The position numbers and the translations under genes are program-made. Below the pieces are notes generated by a model. The model saw only the letters and a program-made list of their open reading frames with translations. It was not told where the DNA came from and ran no database searches. Positions 9,605-17,316 of a DNA stretch of 64,000 nucleotides are shown here, piece by piece (the first letter of the stretch is position 1; the number at the start of each line of letters is the position of its first letter). The stretch is taken from positions 1,116,001-1,180,000 of the forward strand of contig NZ_OY762929.1 in the NCBI RefSeq assembly GCF_963666675.1, written 5' to 3'. Origin of the DNA: an uncultured Desulfobacter sp. Lineage in GTDB: Bacteria; Desulfobacterota; Desulfobacteria; Desulfobacterales; Desulfobacteraceae.

Positions 9605-9678
9605 GGCGGATTAAGTGGCGGTGTAATGGCGGAGTAACTGATGTTTTGGATTACATTAAATTTAAGCCTGGAAAATGA
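9605..9678 (+). pseudogene. Fragment of a schlafen-type (AlbA_2) gene 3' region
   Basis: The DNA repeats the segment at 11087-11148 of the intact gene downstream: GGCGGA-TAAGT units followed by a sequence reading DVLDYIKFKPGK, against EVLDYIKLNPGK in the intact protein. It ends in a stop at 9678. It is flanked on both sides by family-1 repeats and has no start of its own. It is best read as the leftover of a second copy of the gene or of a recombination between repeats. Confidence 0.7.
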
Positions 9679-9871
9679 CCAAATAATTTCAGTGCGCAGC
9701 ACTGAAGCTCTGTGATTCTCTGTGCTCTCTGTGGTTGAATGAAATGAGAGGGCGAAGCCCTCAAATTGATACGTCAATGGTTGGGAAAAACAATTCAATC
9801 CCTTCGGGATTTGATGTTTTTTAAACCACAGAGAACACAGAGGTTTGGCTTTCGCCAAACTGCACGGAGAG
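9677..9871 (+). repeat. Family-1 repeat, full copy b
   Basis: A roughly 195-bp composite: GACCAAATAA, then AGTGCGCAGCACT, then CTCTGTGCTCTCTGTGGTT, then GAGGGCGAAGCCCTC, then AATCCCTTCGGGATT, then AACCACAGAGAACACAGAG and TTTGGCTTTCGCCAAA. The two CTCTGTG/CACAGAG arms are inverted relative to one another, so the whole unit can fold into one long stem. It ends about 40 bases before the schlafen-type gene. Confidence 0.8.
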
Positions 9872-9913
9872 GCTTTAGCTAAGTTAAACTGGATTTAGGC
9901 TGGTTTTCCACAA

Positions 9914-11293
9914 ATGACACATATGGATATTGAAAAACTTATACTGGACGGAGAATCAGAATTTCTTGAATTTAAAGCTTCCTTCGGCAGGGAAACCATA
10001 GAGGCCTTGTCTGCCTTTGCAAACGGCAATGGCGGAACTGTATTGGTTGGGGTCAATGATAAAGGCAAAATCACAGGTGTTCAGATTTCCGGAGAAAGTA
10101 TTCAAAAATGGATTAATCAGATAAAATCATCGACTTCTCCCTCAGTTATTCCGGATGTGGAGCAGATCGACCATGGGGGTAAAACCCCGGTCGCAATGTC
10201 CGTTCCTTCATATCCGGTGAAGCCGATCAGCTGTAGGGGGAAATACTATAAAAGGCGGCATAACGCCAATCACCTCATGGATTTGAATGAGATTGCAAAT
10301 GAACATCTTAAAACAATCAATCTCAGCTGGGATTTTGCCTTTGATCCAACTCACGGGATAGGCGACCTTTCTTTGGAAAAAGTGAATGATTTTATTCGTC
10401 GTTCAAATCGGTTAAGGGACTATCCGGTGGCTGATGATCCCTTAACCGTGCTTAAAAAATTTGAACTTTTGCGCGAGAATGCCATTACGTTCGGGTGTTT
10501 TCTCTTGTTTTGTGAGCATCCTTCAATTATTTCCACGATAGATGCAGGGCGTTTTGACGCTGAGACGATTATCAGAGACAATGCAACCATTAAAGATGAT
10601 CTTTTTTCTGAAATCATACAATGCCTTTCATTTGTTAAAAAGCATATGAGTAAGCGCTTTGTCATAGACGGTAAGATTGAAAGAGATGAAGTCTGGGAAT
10701 ATCCGCCTGAAGCACTCAGGGAGGTTATCGTTAATATGATTGTTCACAGGGATTATCGTTTGCAGGGTGATTCTACTATTAAAATTTTTCAGGATAGAAT
10801 TGAATTCTTTAATCCCGGAGCATTGCCCGAAGGTGTATCTATGGACGATCTTTTGAGTGGTCGGCTTGCATCTCATCCGCGGAACAAACAGATTGCGACA
10901 ATTTTTAAGGAGGCGGGAATTATAGAAAAATACGGTTCCGGCATTAAACGGGTCAGGACGGTTATGGCTGATGCCGGGGCGGCTGAACCCATTTTTGAGA
11001 TTGTTTCTGACTGTTTTAAAGTGACATTGTTTCCAGTTGGCGGAGTAAGTGGCGGAGTAAGTGGCGGAGTAAGTGGCGGAGTAAGTGGCGGAGTAAGTGG
11101 CGGAGTAAGTGAGGTTTTGGATTATATTAAACTTAATCCAGGAAAAAATACCCGCCAGATATTAACGGTGCTGGATTTTCCCCAACGCACTTTGGAACGG
11201 ATGCTCAAAGAGTTGAGGCAGCAAAGACAGATTGAATTCAGAGGGGCGCCTAAATCCGGTGGTTATTTTTTTGTCGAGAACAGTGAGAGTTGA
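9914..11293 (+). CDS. Schlafen/AlbA_2-domain putative ATP-binding DNA-binding protein
   Basis: A 459-residue protein. The N-terminal AlbA_2 (schlafen-type) domain shows ESEFLEFKASFG and ALSAFANGNGGTVLVGVNDKGKITGV. A central HATPase_c_4-like helicase-related region follows, with PPEALREVIVNMIVHRDYR and GSGIKRVRTVMADAG. The C-terminus is a short winged-helix-like domain (TRQILTVLDFPQRTLERML). Between them, residues about 376-399 are six copies of Gly-Gly-Val-Ser encoded by six identical 12-bp repeats. Proteins of this family are usually accessory, and their role as regulators or defence factors is not settled. It lies between family-1 repeats within the EPS locus and looks like an insertion. 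Confidence 0.8.
   Translation: MTHMDIEKLILDGESEFLEFKASFGRETIEALSAFANGNGGTVLVGVNDKGKITGVQISGESIQKWINQIKSSTSPSVIPDVEQIDHGGKTPVAMSVPSYPVKPISCRGKYYKRRHNANHLMDLNEIANEHLKTINLSWDFAFDPTHGIGDLSLEKVNDFIRRSNRLRDYPVADDPLTVLKKFELLRENAITFGCFLLFCEHPSIISTIDAGRFDAETIIRDNATIKDDLFSEIIQCLSFVKKHMSKRFVIDGKIERDEVWEYPPEALREVIVNMIVHRDYRLQGDSTIKIFQDRIEFFNPGALPEGVSMDDLLSGRLASHPRNKQIATIFKEAGIIEKYGSGIKRVRTVMADAGAAEPIFEIVSDCFKVTLFPVGGVSGGVSGGVSGGVSGGVSGGVSEVLDYIKLNPGKNTRQILTVLDFPQRTLERMLKELRQQRQIEFRGAPKSGGYFFVENSES
11039..11110 (+). repeat. Six perfect tandem 12-bp repeats inside the schlafen-type gene
   Basis: GGCGGAGTAAGT is repeated six times in phase with the reading frame and gives (GGVS)6. The copies are identical at the DNA level, so the array is expected to expand and contract by slippage. 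Changes of whole units keep the frame and alter the linker length between the ATPase-like and winged-helix domains. Confidence 0.95.
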
Positions 11294-11338
11294 AATTTGA
11301 TTTCAGGTTTTATTCGTACCGGTATTTCAGGACTTTTA

Positions 11339-11486
11339 TGACCAAATAACTACAGTGCGCAGCACTCAAATGAACACTTTGAGTGGTTGGGGAAAACAGT
11401 TCAATCCCTTCTGGATTTCATGTTTTTAAACCACAGAGGACACAGAGAGCACAGAGGTTTGGCTTTCGCCAAACTGCACAGAGATG
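11339..11486 (+). repeat. Family-1 repeat, copy c
   Basis: Shares with copy b the GACCAAATAA start, the AGTGCGCAGCACT block, AATCCCTTC-GGATT, AAACCACAGAGGACACAGAG and the TTTGGCTTTCGCCAAA hairpin. The central CTCTGTG/GAGGGCGAAG block is missing. It lies directly downstream of the schlafen-type gene. Confidence 0.8.
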
Positions 11487-11530
11487 GTTTGTATGGACAG
11501 AACGTTAGACAACCTTGAATCAGGCAAAGA

Positions 11531-11716
11531 ATGAATACATTAATACTTGAATTCATAAACAAAAGCACGGGATTTGAAAACGATAATCGTTTTTCAAAAC
11601 AATATGACGACCTGGATGATCTGTTTGGTCGTTGGAGTGAGGATGAGTATGAACTCATTCAACAAAAGATTGACGGGGAAAGGCAGATAGATCCCGTTAA
11701 CCCCAGAGAGCGATAG
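11531..11716 (+). CDS. Small hypothetical acidic protein
   Basis: A 61-residue ORF, rich in Asp and Glu, reading DDLDDLFGRWSEDEYELIQ in the middle. I do not recognise a family. The tail resembles the acidic ends of small antitoxin-type proteins, but no toxin gene is adjacent. It sits between a family-1 repeat and a broken GxxExxY gene, about ten bases from the latter. A 13-codon ORF (11495-11536) overlaps its start as ATGA. It may be a real small gene or a remnant. Confidence 0.4.
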   Translation: MNTLILEFINKSTGFENDNRFSKQYDDLDDLFGRWSEDEYELIQQKIDGERQIDPVNPRER

Positions 11717-11725
11717 GAAACAGTT

Positions 11726-12064
11726 ATGGGTTGGGATGAGTTAACAGGTCAGGTGATTGGGTGTGCCATTGAGGTGCACAGGGCGCTTGGGCCGGGGTTG
11801 CTTGAATCGACCTATCATAAATGCCTGGGGCATGAACTTGAACTTAAGGGGGGTGGGTTTGAATCGGAATGGCCCATGCCGCTGTGTCTGTTTTAACGAG
11901 GGCAACCACGGGGGGATTGCCCCTACAAATAATTGATTGTTGAGGTAGGGTCTCATAAGGCCCAGTTGCTGACATACATGAAACTGGCCGGAATCGATAC
12001 CGGCCTGCTGATCAACTTTAACGTCCGAAAACTCAAAGACGGCATCCAACGTTTTAAACTCTGA
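11726..12064 (+). pseudogene. GxxExxY-family protein, interrupted
   Basis: The N-terminal part (11726-11896) reads ELTGQVIGCAIEVHRALGPG and LLESTY, the hallmark of GxxExxY proteins, and stops after 56 codons at the start of an inserted repeat fragment. Homology resumes at about 11939 in the same frame with KAQLLTYMKLAGIDTGLLIN and FNV, the family's C-terminal end, up to a stop at 12062-12064. The middle (about 40 residues) is missing and is replaced by a family-2 repeat fragment. The gene cannot make a full protein. Confidence 0.75.
11895..11935 (-). repeat. Family-2 repeat fragment inside the GxxExxY pseudogene
   Basis: AACGAGGGCAACCACGGGG followed by GATTGCCCCTACAAA matches the reverse-oriented end of the copy at 28320-28402 almost exactly. 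It brings the stop codon that truncates the upstream half of the gene. Confidence 0.7.
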
Positions 12065-12086
12065 ATTTCATACCTGCTTTAAATAA

Positions 12087-12264
12087 ACCAAAATAATTTT
12101 AATGCGCAGCACTCAAACTCTGTGTCTCTCTGTGCTCTCTGTGGTTCCATAAAATGAGAGGGCGAAGCCCTCAAATGGAAACTTCGAGGGGTTCGGAAAA
12201 ACAATTCAATCCCTTCGGGATTTTATGTTTTTTAAAACCACCGAGAGCACAGAGAACACAGAGT
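12087..12264 (+). repeat. Family-1 repeat, copy d
   Basis: A full-length copy with the same block order as copy b, ending in AGAGCACAGAGAACACAGAG about 25 bases before the WecA-like start codon. The region upstream of that gene is therefore almost entirely repeat, and no strong ribosome site is visible. Confidence 0.8.
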
Positions 12265-12289
12265 TTTTGTTGCTGTTGAACTGGACTAT

Positions 12290-13927
12290 ATGCATTTATT
12301 TACGACATTTATTCTCTCATTGTTCCTGACCATTGGCCTGGTGCCGATATTTAAGCGGATGGCCTTTCGCATGAACCTGGTGGATGAGCCCGATGCCAGA
12401 AAGGTCCATGTGCTGCCCATGCCCAGAAGCGGCGGGATCTCCATGGCCATTGGGGCATTGCTGCCGGTGATGATCTGGGTGCCCATGGATGATATGGTCC
12501 GGGCAGTTCATCTGGGCTGCGCCGTCATTGTGGGGTTCGGTGTCCTGGATGATGTAAAGAACCTGAAATATTGGCAAAAGCTTTGTGCCCAGGTGGCCGG
12601 GGCCCTTGTGGTCATGATTTACGGCGGGGTGCAGATTCGGTGTCTGGGCGGCCTGTTGCCCGGGGAGGGCATCCTGCCGCTAATGGTTTCCTTCCCTTTA
12701 ACCCTGCTCTTTATTGTGGGGGTGACCAATGCCGTTAACCTGTCCGACGGCCTGGACGGCCTGGCCGGCGGGGTCTCTTTGCTCAGTTTTGTCAGTATCG
12801 GTTTTTTTGCCTACCGGTGCGGGAACCTCCAGCTTACCTTGATGTGCCTTGCGGTGTCCGGTGCCATTCTGGGGTTTTTGCGGTACAATACCCACCCGGC
12901 CGTGGTCTTTATGGGGGATGCCGGAAGCCAGATGCTGGGGTTTTTATGTGTGGTTTTTACCTTGATACTGACCCAGAGCCACACCCCCTACAGCGAGATC
13001 AGCCCGCTCTTTTTAATCGGGTTTCCCATTATCGACACCCTTACCGTGATGGTCGAGCGCATGGCCAAGGGCGGCTCTCCCTTTAAACCGGACAAGAACC
13101 ATTTTCACCATCGACTGATGAAGCTGGGCCTGTTTCATTCCGAGTCCGTGACCCTGATCTATCTGCTCCAGTCGATCTTTTTGTCCTGCGCGTTTATCCT
13201 GCGCTTTTACTCCAACCAGATCAATTTAATGGTTTTTCTTGCATTGGCCGGCGGGATCGTCTTTTTATTTTCCCTGGCCCGCAAAACCGGTTTTAAATTC
13301 AGAGACGGTAACCAGAGCATTTTAGGGGCCCGCAGTTTTCTGGTGCTGCTGGGCGGAGAGCAGTTGTCCATACGGATGTTTTTTGGGCTGCTTCGATGGG
13401 GGTTTTGCCTGGTTTTTCTATTCCAGTGCCTGATGCCCTATGATATACCCGGTTACATGAGTGCCGTTGCCGGCGGCCTTATCGGGGTCATTTTATATTT
13501 TCGGTTACGCTGTCCGGAACACAAAAAAAGTGTGCTCAGAACATGTTTGTATTGCATTACGCCCCTTTTAATGTATAAATCTTTAGTCTATCCTGCGCCC
13601 TGGGTAAGCCGGCAGGTCATGCTGGCCGATTACGGGATGCTGGTGGCCCTGGTTCTGGCGGTGATCGGGACTTTGAATCTTACCAAGCGTCAAAACGGGT
13701 TTAAGTTCAACCCCCAGGATTTTCTCATTTTCCTGGTGATCATTGTCTTTCCCAACCTGCCCAGTTTTCAGCTGAACATCCCGGAATTGAAAACCGTGGT
13801 GGCCGGTGTATTGATCCTGTTTTTCAGTGGAGATGTCCTGCTTGGGGAACTCAGAAAAGAAAATACCTTTCTGGACAATACGTTGCTTGTCTGTCTGGCC
13901 GTTATTATGGTAAGAGGTCTTTTTTAA
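12290..13927 (+). CDS. WecA/TagO-like polyprenyl-phosphate sugar-1-phosphate transferase
   Basis: Multi-spanning membrane enzyme of the MraY/WecA family. It links a HexNAc-1-phosphate to undecaprenyl phosphate and so starts a lipid-linked glycan. Family motifs are visible: GVLDDVKNLKYW (about residue 85), NAVNLSDGLDGLAGG (about 147), VVFMGDAGSQMLGF (about 205) and PDKNHFHHRLM (the His-rich loop, about 265). At 545 residues it is about 200 longer than WecA. The extra C-terminal part is hydrophobic and adds several likely membrane spans of unknown role. The sugar substrate is uncertain. Confidence 0.88.
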   Translation: MHLFTTFILSLFLTIGLVPIFKRMAFRMNLVDEPDARKVHVLPMPRSGGISMAIGALLPVMIWVPMDDMVRAVHLGCAVIVGFGVLDDVKNLKYWQKLCAQVAGALVVMIYGGVQIRCLGGLLPGEGILPLMVSFPLTLLFIVGVTNAVNLSDGLDGLAGGVSLLSFVSIGFFAYRCGNLQLTLMCLAVSGAILGFLRYNTHPAVVFMGDAGSQMLGFLCVVFTLILTQSHTPYSEISPLFLIGFPIIDTLTVMVERMAKGGSPFKPDKNHFHHRLMKLGLFHSESVTLIYLLQSIFLSCAFILRFYSNQINLMVFLALAGGIVFLFSLARKTGFKFRDGNQSILGARSFLVLLGGEQLSIRMFFGLLRWGFCLVFLFQCLMPYDIPGYMSAVAGGLIGVILYFRLRCPEHKKSVLRTCLYCITPLLMYKSLVYPAPWVSRQVMLADYGMLVALVLAVIGTLNLTKRQNGFKFNPQDFLIFLVIIVFPNLPSFQLNIPELKTVVAGVLILFFSGDVLLGELRKENTFLDNTLLVCLAVIMVRGLF

Positions 13928-13938
13928 AGGAGTTAACG

Positions 13939-16143
13939 ATGAAGCGTATAAAAAATTTTGTGGTCTGGGCGATGGTCGTCACCTTATTGAGCCTTGTGGC
14001 GGCCTGCGGCTCCCCGGATGAAAAGAAGATGGCCTTTTTTGAAAAGGGTAAAAAGCTGTTACAGGACGGGGATGTCGTGTCGGCACAGCTGGAGTTTAAA
14101 AATGCCATCCAGATCGATCCGGATTTTGCACAGGCCTATCATTTTCTGGGAAAGGCTGCGCTGCGCCGTAAAGACGGCAAGGCGGCCTTCGGGGCGTTAT
14201 CCAGGGCGGTGGCATTGGCCCCTGAAAATACCGAGGCGCGGCTGGATTTAGGGCGGTTGTTCCTGGCCGCCAATGCCCTGGACCGGGCTGAAGAACAGGT
14301 TGAGGCGGTTTTGCAAAAAGCGCCGGGTCATGTGGAGGCCGTTCTTTTAAAAGCCGGTATTTACCTGAAAAAAAAGGACCCCAAGGCGGGCCTTGCCCTT
14401 CTCGACAATTTAGACGGCAAGCCGGATCTGCCTGCAAGTTTTTATCTTGTTAAGGCCGGTTGCCTGGATATGCAGAAAAAGGATTCGGAAGCAGACAACG
14501 TGCTTGCGCTGGGGCAGGCGGCCCACCCCCAGGCCGTGGCCTTGGTCCTGGCCCGGATACGGCTCCTGGGAAAACAGGGGAAGCTTGAGGCCATGGAGGC
14601 TGAGCTTAAAAAGGCCATGGGTCTGGTGCCGGATAATCTGAATCTGACCCTGAATCTGGCCTGGGTTTATCTGCAGACCGACCGGCAGGAAAAGGCCGAC
14701 GCGATTATTGACAAGGTCATGGCCGATGATCCCGATGATGAAAAGCGGGTGGTGGCTGTTGCTGCCTTGCTGCTCAGGGCCGGCCGGGAAGACAAAGGTG
14801 TTGCCCTGATCAAGAAAGGCATGAACGCACATCCGGAGACCTTTCAGTATACGGCGCTGCTCAGCGAGATTTACCTCAAAAAGAAACAGCTTGACCCGGC
14901 GTCCCAGTTGCTCAAGGATTATATTGCCCTGGGGGAACGCGCGCCGGAACCGGACAGGGTCAAGGCCCGGATCAATCTGGCCAAACTTGAGATGATCCAG
15001 GGTGAGGCCGATCAGGCCGAATCCAAGGTGGATCAGGTTTTGGCGGTTGATCCAAGGAATATTGATGCCCAGTATCTTAAGGGCCGCCTGGCCCTGGCCC
15101 GGGGAGACGGGGATGAGGCGGTGTCTCGTTTCCGTGCCGTAACCGAGGCCCATCCCGACCATCTGGACGGGTATATCGGTCTGGCCAACGCCCATGTGCT
15201 CGGCAAGAATTACGATCTGGCCCTGGACGTTTTGAAAAAAGCGTTAAAGCAGGCTCCCAACTCTGCCAAAATTCTTAAGAATATGGTGCGGGTAAATGTG
15301 TTAAAAAAGGATACCCGGGCCGCCGAGGAAAACCTGAAACATATTGTGAGCCTGGATCCTTACAATATTGGTTCCATTGCCGGACTGGGGGATTTTTACC
15401 TCTCCCAGAACCGGTATGACGAGGCCATGGCCCAGTACCGCCTGATTCAGCAAAACAAAAAAGGGGAGACCCTGGGACACCTTCGGGTGGCCGAGGTGCT
15501 GGCCAGGACCAACCGGATGGACCAGGCCATTGACGAGCTTGAGACCGGGGCGGAGAAAACAAAAAATTCATCCGTGTTTGTGACCTCCCTGGGTAGATTG
15601 TACCTGAAGCAGGGGCGTCAAGCCGAGGCGGTTGACAAATTTAAAGAAGCGTTGGCCATGGATCCGGACAACCGGCTGGCCTGGCTGACCCTGGCCGAAA
15701 TCTATGAACACAACCAGGAGTATGATAAGGCCATTGAGCTGTACACCCAGGGGCTTGCCCGGCATAAGGATGTATGGTCGGCCGCGAACAATCTGGCCTT
15801 TTTGCTTGTGAAGACCCGGACCTCAAAGGCGGATCTGGATGAGGCTTTGAAATATGCCCGCATGGCATTGGAACTGAATCCCGGCTCCGGTCTGGTTCTG
15901 GATACCCTGGGATGGGTGAGCTACAAAGCAGGTGATCTGGATCAGGCGGAAATCTATGTGGCCCAGGCTGTGGAAAAACTGCCGGATAACCTGGAAATCC
16001 ACTATCATTTTGCCCGGATCTGCCACGACCTGGGAAAGAAAAAAATGGCGGCCCTTCACTTGAAACAGGCCCTGGCCGGCGACAGGGATTTCCCCTGGCG
16101 GCAAGAGGCCCTGGCGTTGTATGAAAAATTTTATCAACAATAG
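13939..16143 (+). CDS. prsT: PEP-CTERM/exosortase-system TPR lipoprotein PrsT
   Basis: A 734-residue protein with a lipoprotein signal (hydrophobic stretch then LVAACGS, lipobox Cys at about 23) followed by tandem tetratricopeptide repeats to the C-terminus, for example the A-x-x-x-F and AI-x-x-DP units. It is a periplasm-facing outer-membrane lipoprotein probably acting as scaffold for EPS synthesis or export. PrsT is a marker of exosortase EPS loci. The start follows a strong AAGGAG site eight bases upstream. The codon usage is more GC-rich than in the accessory patch. Confidence 0.88.
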   Translation: MKRIKNFVVWAMVVTLLSLVAACGSPDEKKMAFFEKGKKLLQDGDVVSAQLEFKNAIQIDPDFAQAYHFLGKAALRRKDGKAAFGALSRAVALAPENTEARLDLGRLFLAANALDRAEEQVEAVLQKAPGHVEAVLLKAGIYLKKKDPKAGLALLDNLDGKPDLPASFYLVKAGCLDMQKKDSEADNVLALGQAAHPQAVALVLARIRLLGKQGKLEAMEAELKKAMGLVPDNLNLTLNLAWVYLQTDRQEKADAIIDKVMADDPDDEKRVVAVAALLLRAGREDKGVALIKKGMNAHPETFQYTALLSEIYLKKKQLDPASQLLKDYIALGERAPEPDRVKARINLAKLEMIQGEADQAESKVDQVLAVDPRNIDAQYLKGRLALARGDGDEAVSRFRAVTEAHPDHLDGYIGLANAHVLGKNYDLALDVLKKALKQAPNSAKILKNMVRVNVLKKDTRAAEENLKHIVSLDPYNIGSIAGLGDFYLSQNRYDEAMAQYRLIQQNKKGETLGHLRVAEVLARTNRMDQAIDELETGAEKTKNSSVFVTSLGRLYLKQGRQAEAVDKFKEALAMDPDNRLAWLTLAEIYEHNQEYDKAIELYTQGLARHKDVWSAANNLAFLLVKTRTSKADLDEALKYARMALELNPGSGLVLDTLGWVSYKAGDLDQAEIYVAQAVEKLPDNLEIHYHFARICHDLGKKKMAALHLKQALAGDRDFPWRQEALALYEKFYQQ

Positions 16144-16563
16144 GCGAATAATAAACCTAATAAAAGTAATGAGTAAAGATGGTGATGTGGATTTTTATTC
16201 ATGCTTTATGTAAAATTTTTCATATTCAAAGGCGCTTGGGGGTAATCGTGCCCGGCAAGTTTCGGGTGGTAAACGGTAAAACTTGGGTTTTGTATAAGTA
16301 ATTGATGTCTTTTTTGTGTTGAATGCAATAGATTTTCAAAAGATGAAAAATAAATCAGATTTTGGCTTCATTTATGCATTCAGCTTGAATGAGAATTCGG
16401 GCTTGGTCATAAGATCGGCCATCTTTTGTCGGGGCAATCTCCATCTGGTTGCCCCCGTTAGGGCAGGCACAGAAACTTGCCCCTGCAATGGGCGACGTTG
16501 GAATCAAGCCCGAGAATTTAGTTTTTAATGTGTCGTATCTTAAAGAAAAATGGAGGAATTTGT
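16144..16563. other. 420-bp intergenic region before the VPLPA-CTERM gene
   Basis: AT-rich for the first 250 bases with no recognised promoter, riboswitch or terminator. The last part is a family-2 repeat copy. An ORF reading across it is the repeat and not a gene. The region probably holds the promoter of the small secreted protein gene, but I cannot point to it. Confidence 0.4.
16398..16519 (+). repeat. Family-2 repeat, copy 1
   Basis: Shares CGGGCTTG-T start, GGGGCAATCTCC, GGTTGCCCCCGTTAGGGCAGGC, ACTTGCCCCTGCA and the CCCGAGAATTT end with the copies at 23005, 28320, 38068 and 38910. The two halves are inverted copies (GGGGCAA against TTGCCCC), so it folds into a hairpin. Confidence 0.75.
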
Positions 16564-17109
16564 ATGAAAAAAAGTAGTATTATTGTTGCCGCTTGCCTTG
16601 TGGTTTGCGGTTTGTTTCTGACCCAGCCTGCGTTTGCTGCGTTGTATAGCGGACCCTGGCAGTCGACTGATAACTCTATCATGGCTACGATGGAATTTTC
16701 GGGCTCAACTTTTGGTTTTTATGATTACAATGATGAAAGTTCTTATCAGGATCTGACGAATGGATCGAATACGTTCAGTATATCCGGTGATCAGGTGAAA
16801 GTTACGTCAATGGATGGATCAACCGATTTGTTTGAGATCAGCCTGAATGATGGGGCTGCTCAATTTGGTTTCTACATGAAAGAAGCTAACGGCTCTACCG
16901 TGACATTCTATAAAGAAGCTGACGTGACATATTACGAGAACTCCGACGTCTGGGCGTTGGACTTTGATGGAAAGGGAACGCTCTTGCTGGGCAACGCGTT
17001 TCCATCAGAGTTAGGTTCTGTAAATACGCCTGTCCCCACAGCGATGCTGCTTCTGGGGTCCGGTCTTGTAGGTCTTGTAGGTTTCAAAAGAAAGAGTGCG
17101 CAGAGTTAA
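16564..17109 (+). CDS. VPLPA/PEP-CTERM sorting-domain secreted protein
   Basis: A 181-residue secreted protein. The Met at 16564 is chosen because GGAGG lies eight bases upstream and a signal peptide (KKSSIIVAACLVVCGLFL, cleaved near AFA-ALY) starts there. The mature part is acidic, rich in Ser, Thr, Asp and Gly and has no recognised catalytic domain. The C-terminus has the tripartite sorting signal: VPTAMLLLGSGLVGLVG with a short hydrophobic helix and a basic FKRK tail. It should be a substrate of the XrtD at 7890 in the same locus. A terminator follows at 17167. Confidence 0.85.
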   Translation: MKKSSIIVAACLVVCGLFLTQPAFAALYSGPWQSTDNSIMATMEFSGSTFGFYDYNDESSYQDLTNGSNTFSISGDQVKVTSMDGSTDLFEISLNDGAAQFGFYMKEANGSTVTFYKEADVTYYENSDVWALDFDGKGTLLLGNAFPSELGSVNTPVPTAMLLLGSGLVGLVGFKRKSAQS

Positions 17110-17166
17110 TTCATGCATTTAGGCGCTGGAATTAAAATACACATGTAAGACACTATTAAAAACTGG

Positions 17167-17203
17167 CCGGATATCTGCAAGGGTATCCGGTTTCTTCTTT
17201 TTT
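17167..17203 (+). terminator. Intrinsic terminator after the VPLPA-CTERM gene
   Basis: CCGGATA-tctgcaaggg-TATCCGG gives a 7-bp stem, followed by TTTCTTCTTTTTT. It separates the secreted protein gene from the export genes, so the latter probably have their own promoter within 17204-17316. Confidence 0.75.
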
Positions 17204-17316
17204 CGTTTGGACTGTATTTTTCGGTGTGGTTTCATTGAAAATGAGGTTGAATCATTCAAAGTTATTTTGACAGGTTGTCGTGGAACGGGAATTTTAACAT
17301 TCGTGGGACAAAAGGT

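Noticed and set aside
9361..9678. ORF running from the end of xrtD through a repeat
   Set aside because: It overlaps the EpsI domain in another frame and then reads repeat DNA (NHRGHREHRD-type peptide). Only its last codons are a gene remnant, which is listed separately.
11039..11110. Tandem array considered as a CRISPR or minisatellite outside a gene
   Set aside because: Units are 12 bases with no spacers and are in frame within a coding gene.
16195..16300. Considered a c-di-GMP riboswitch or sigma-54 site upstream of the VPLPA-CTERM gene
   Set aside because: Neither the conserved GEMM core nor a TGGCAC-N5-TTGC pattern could be found.
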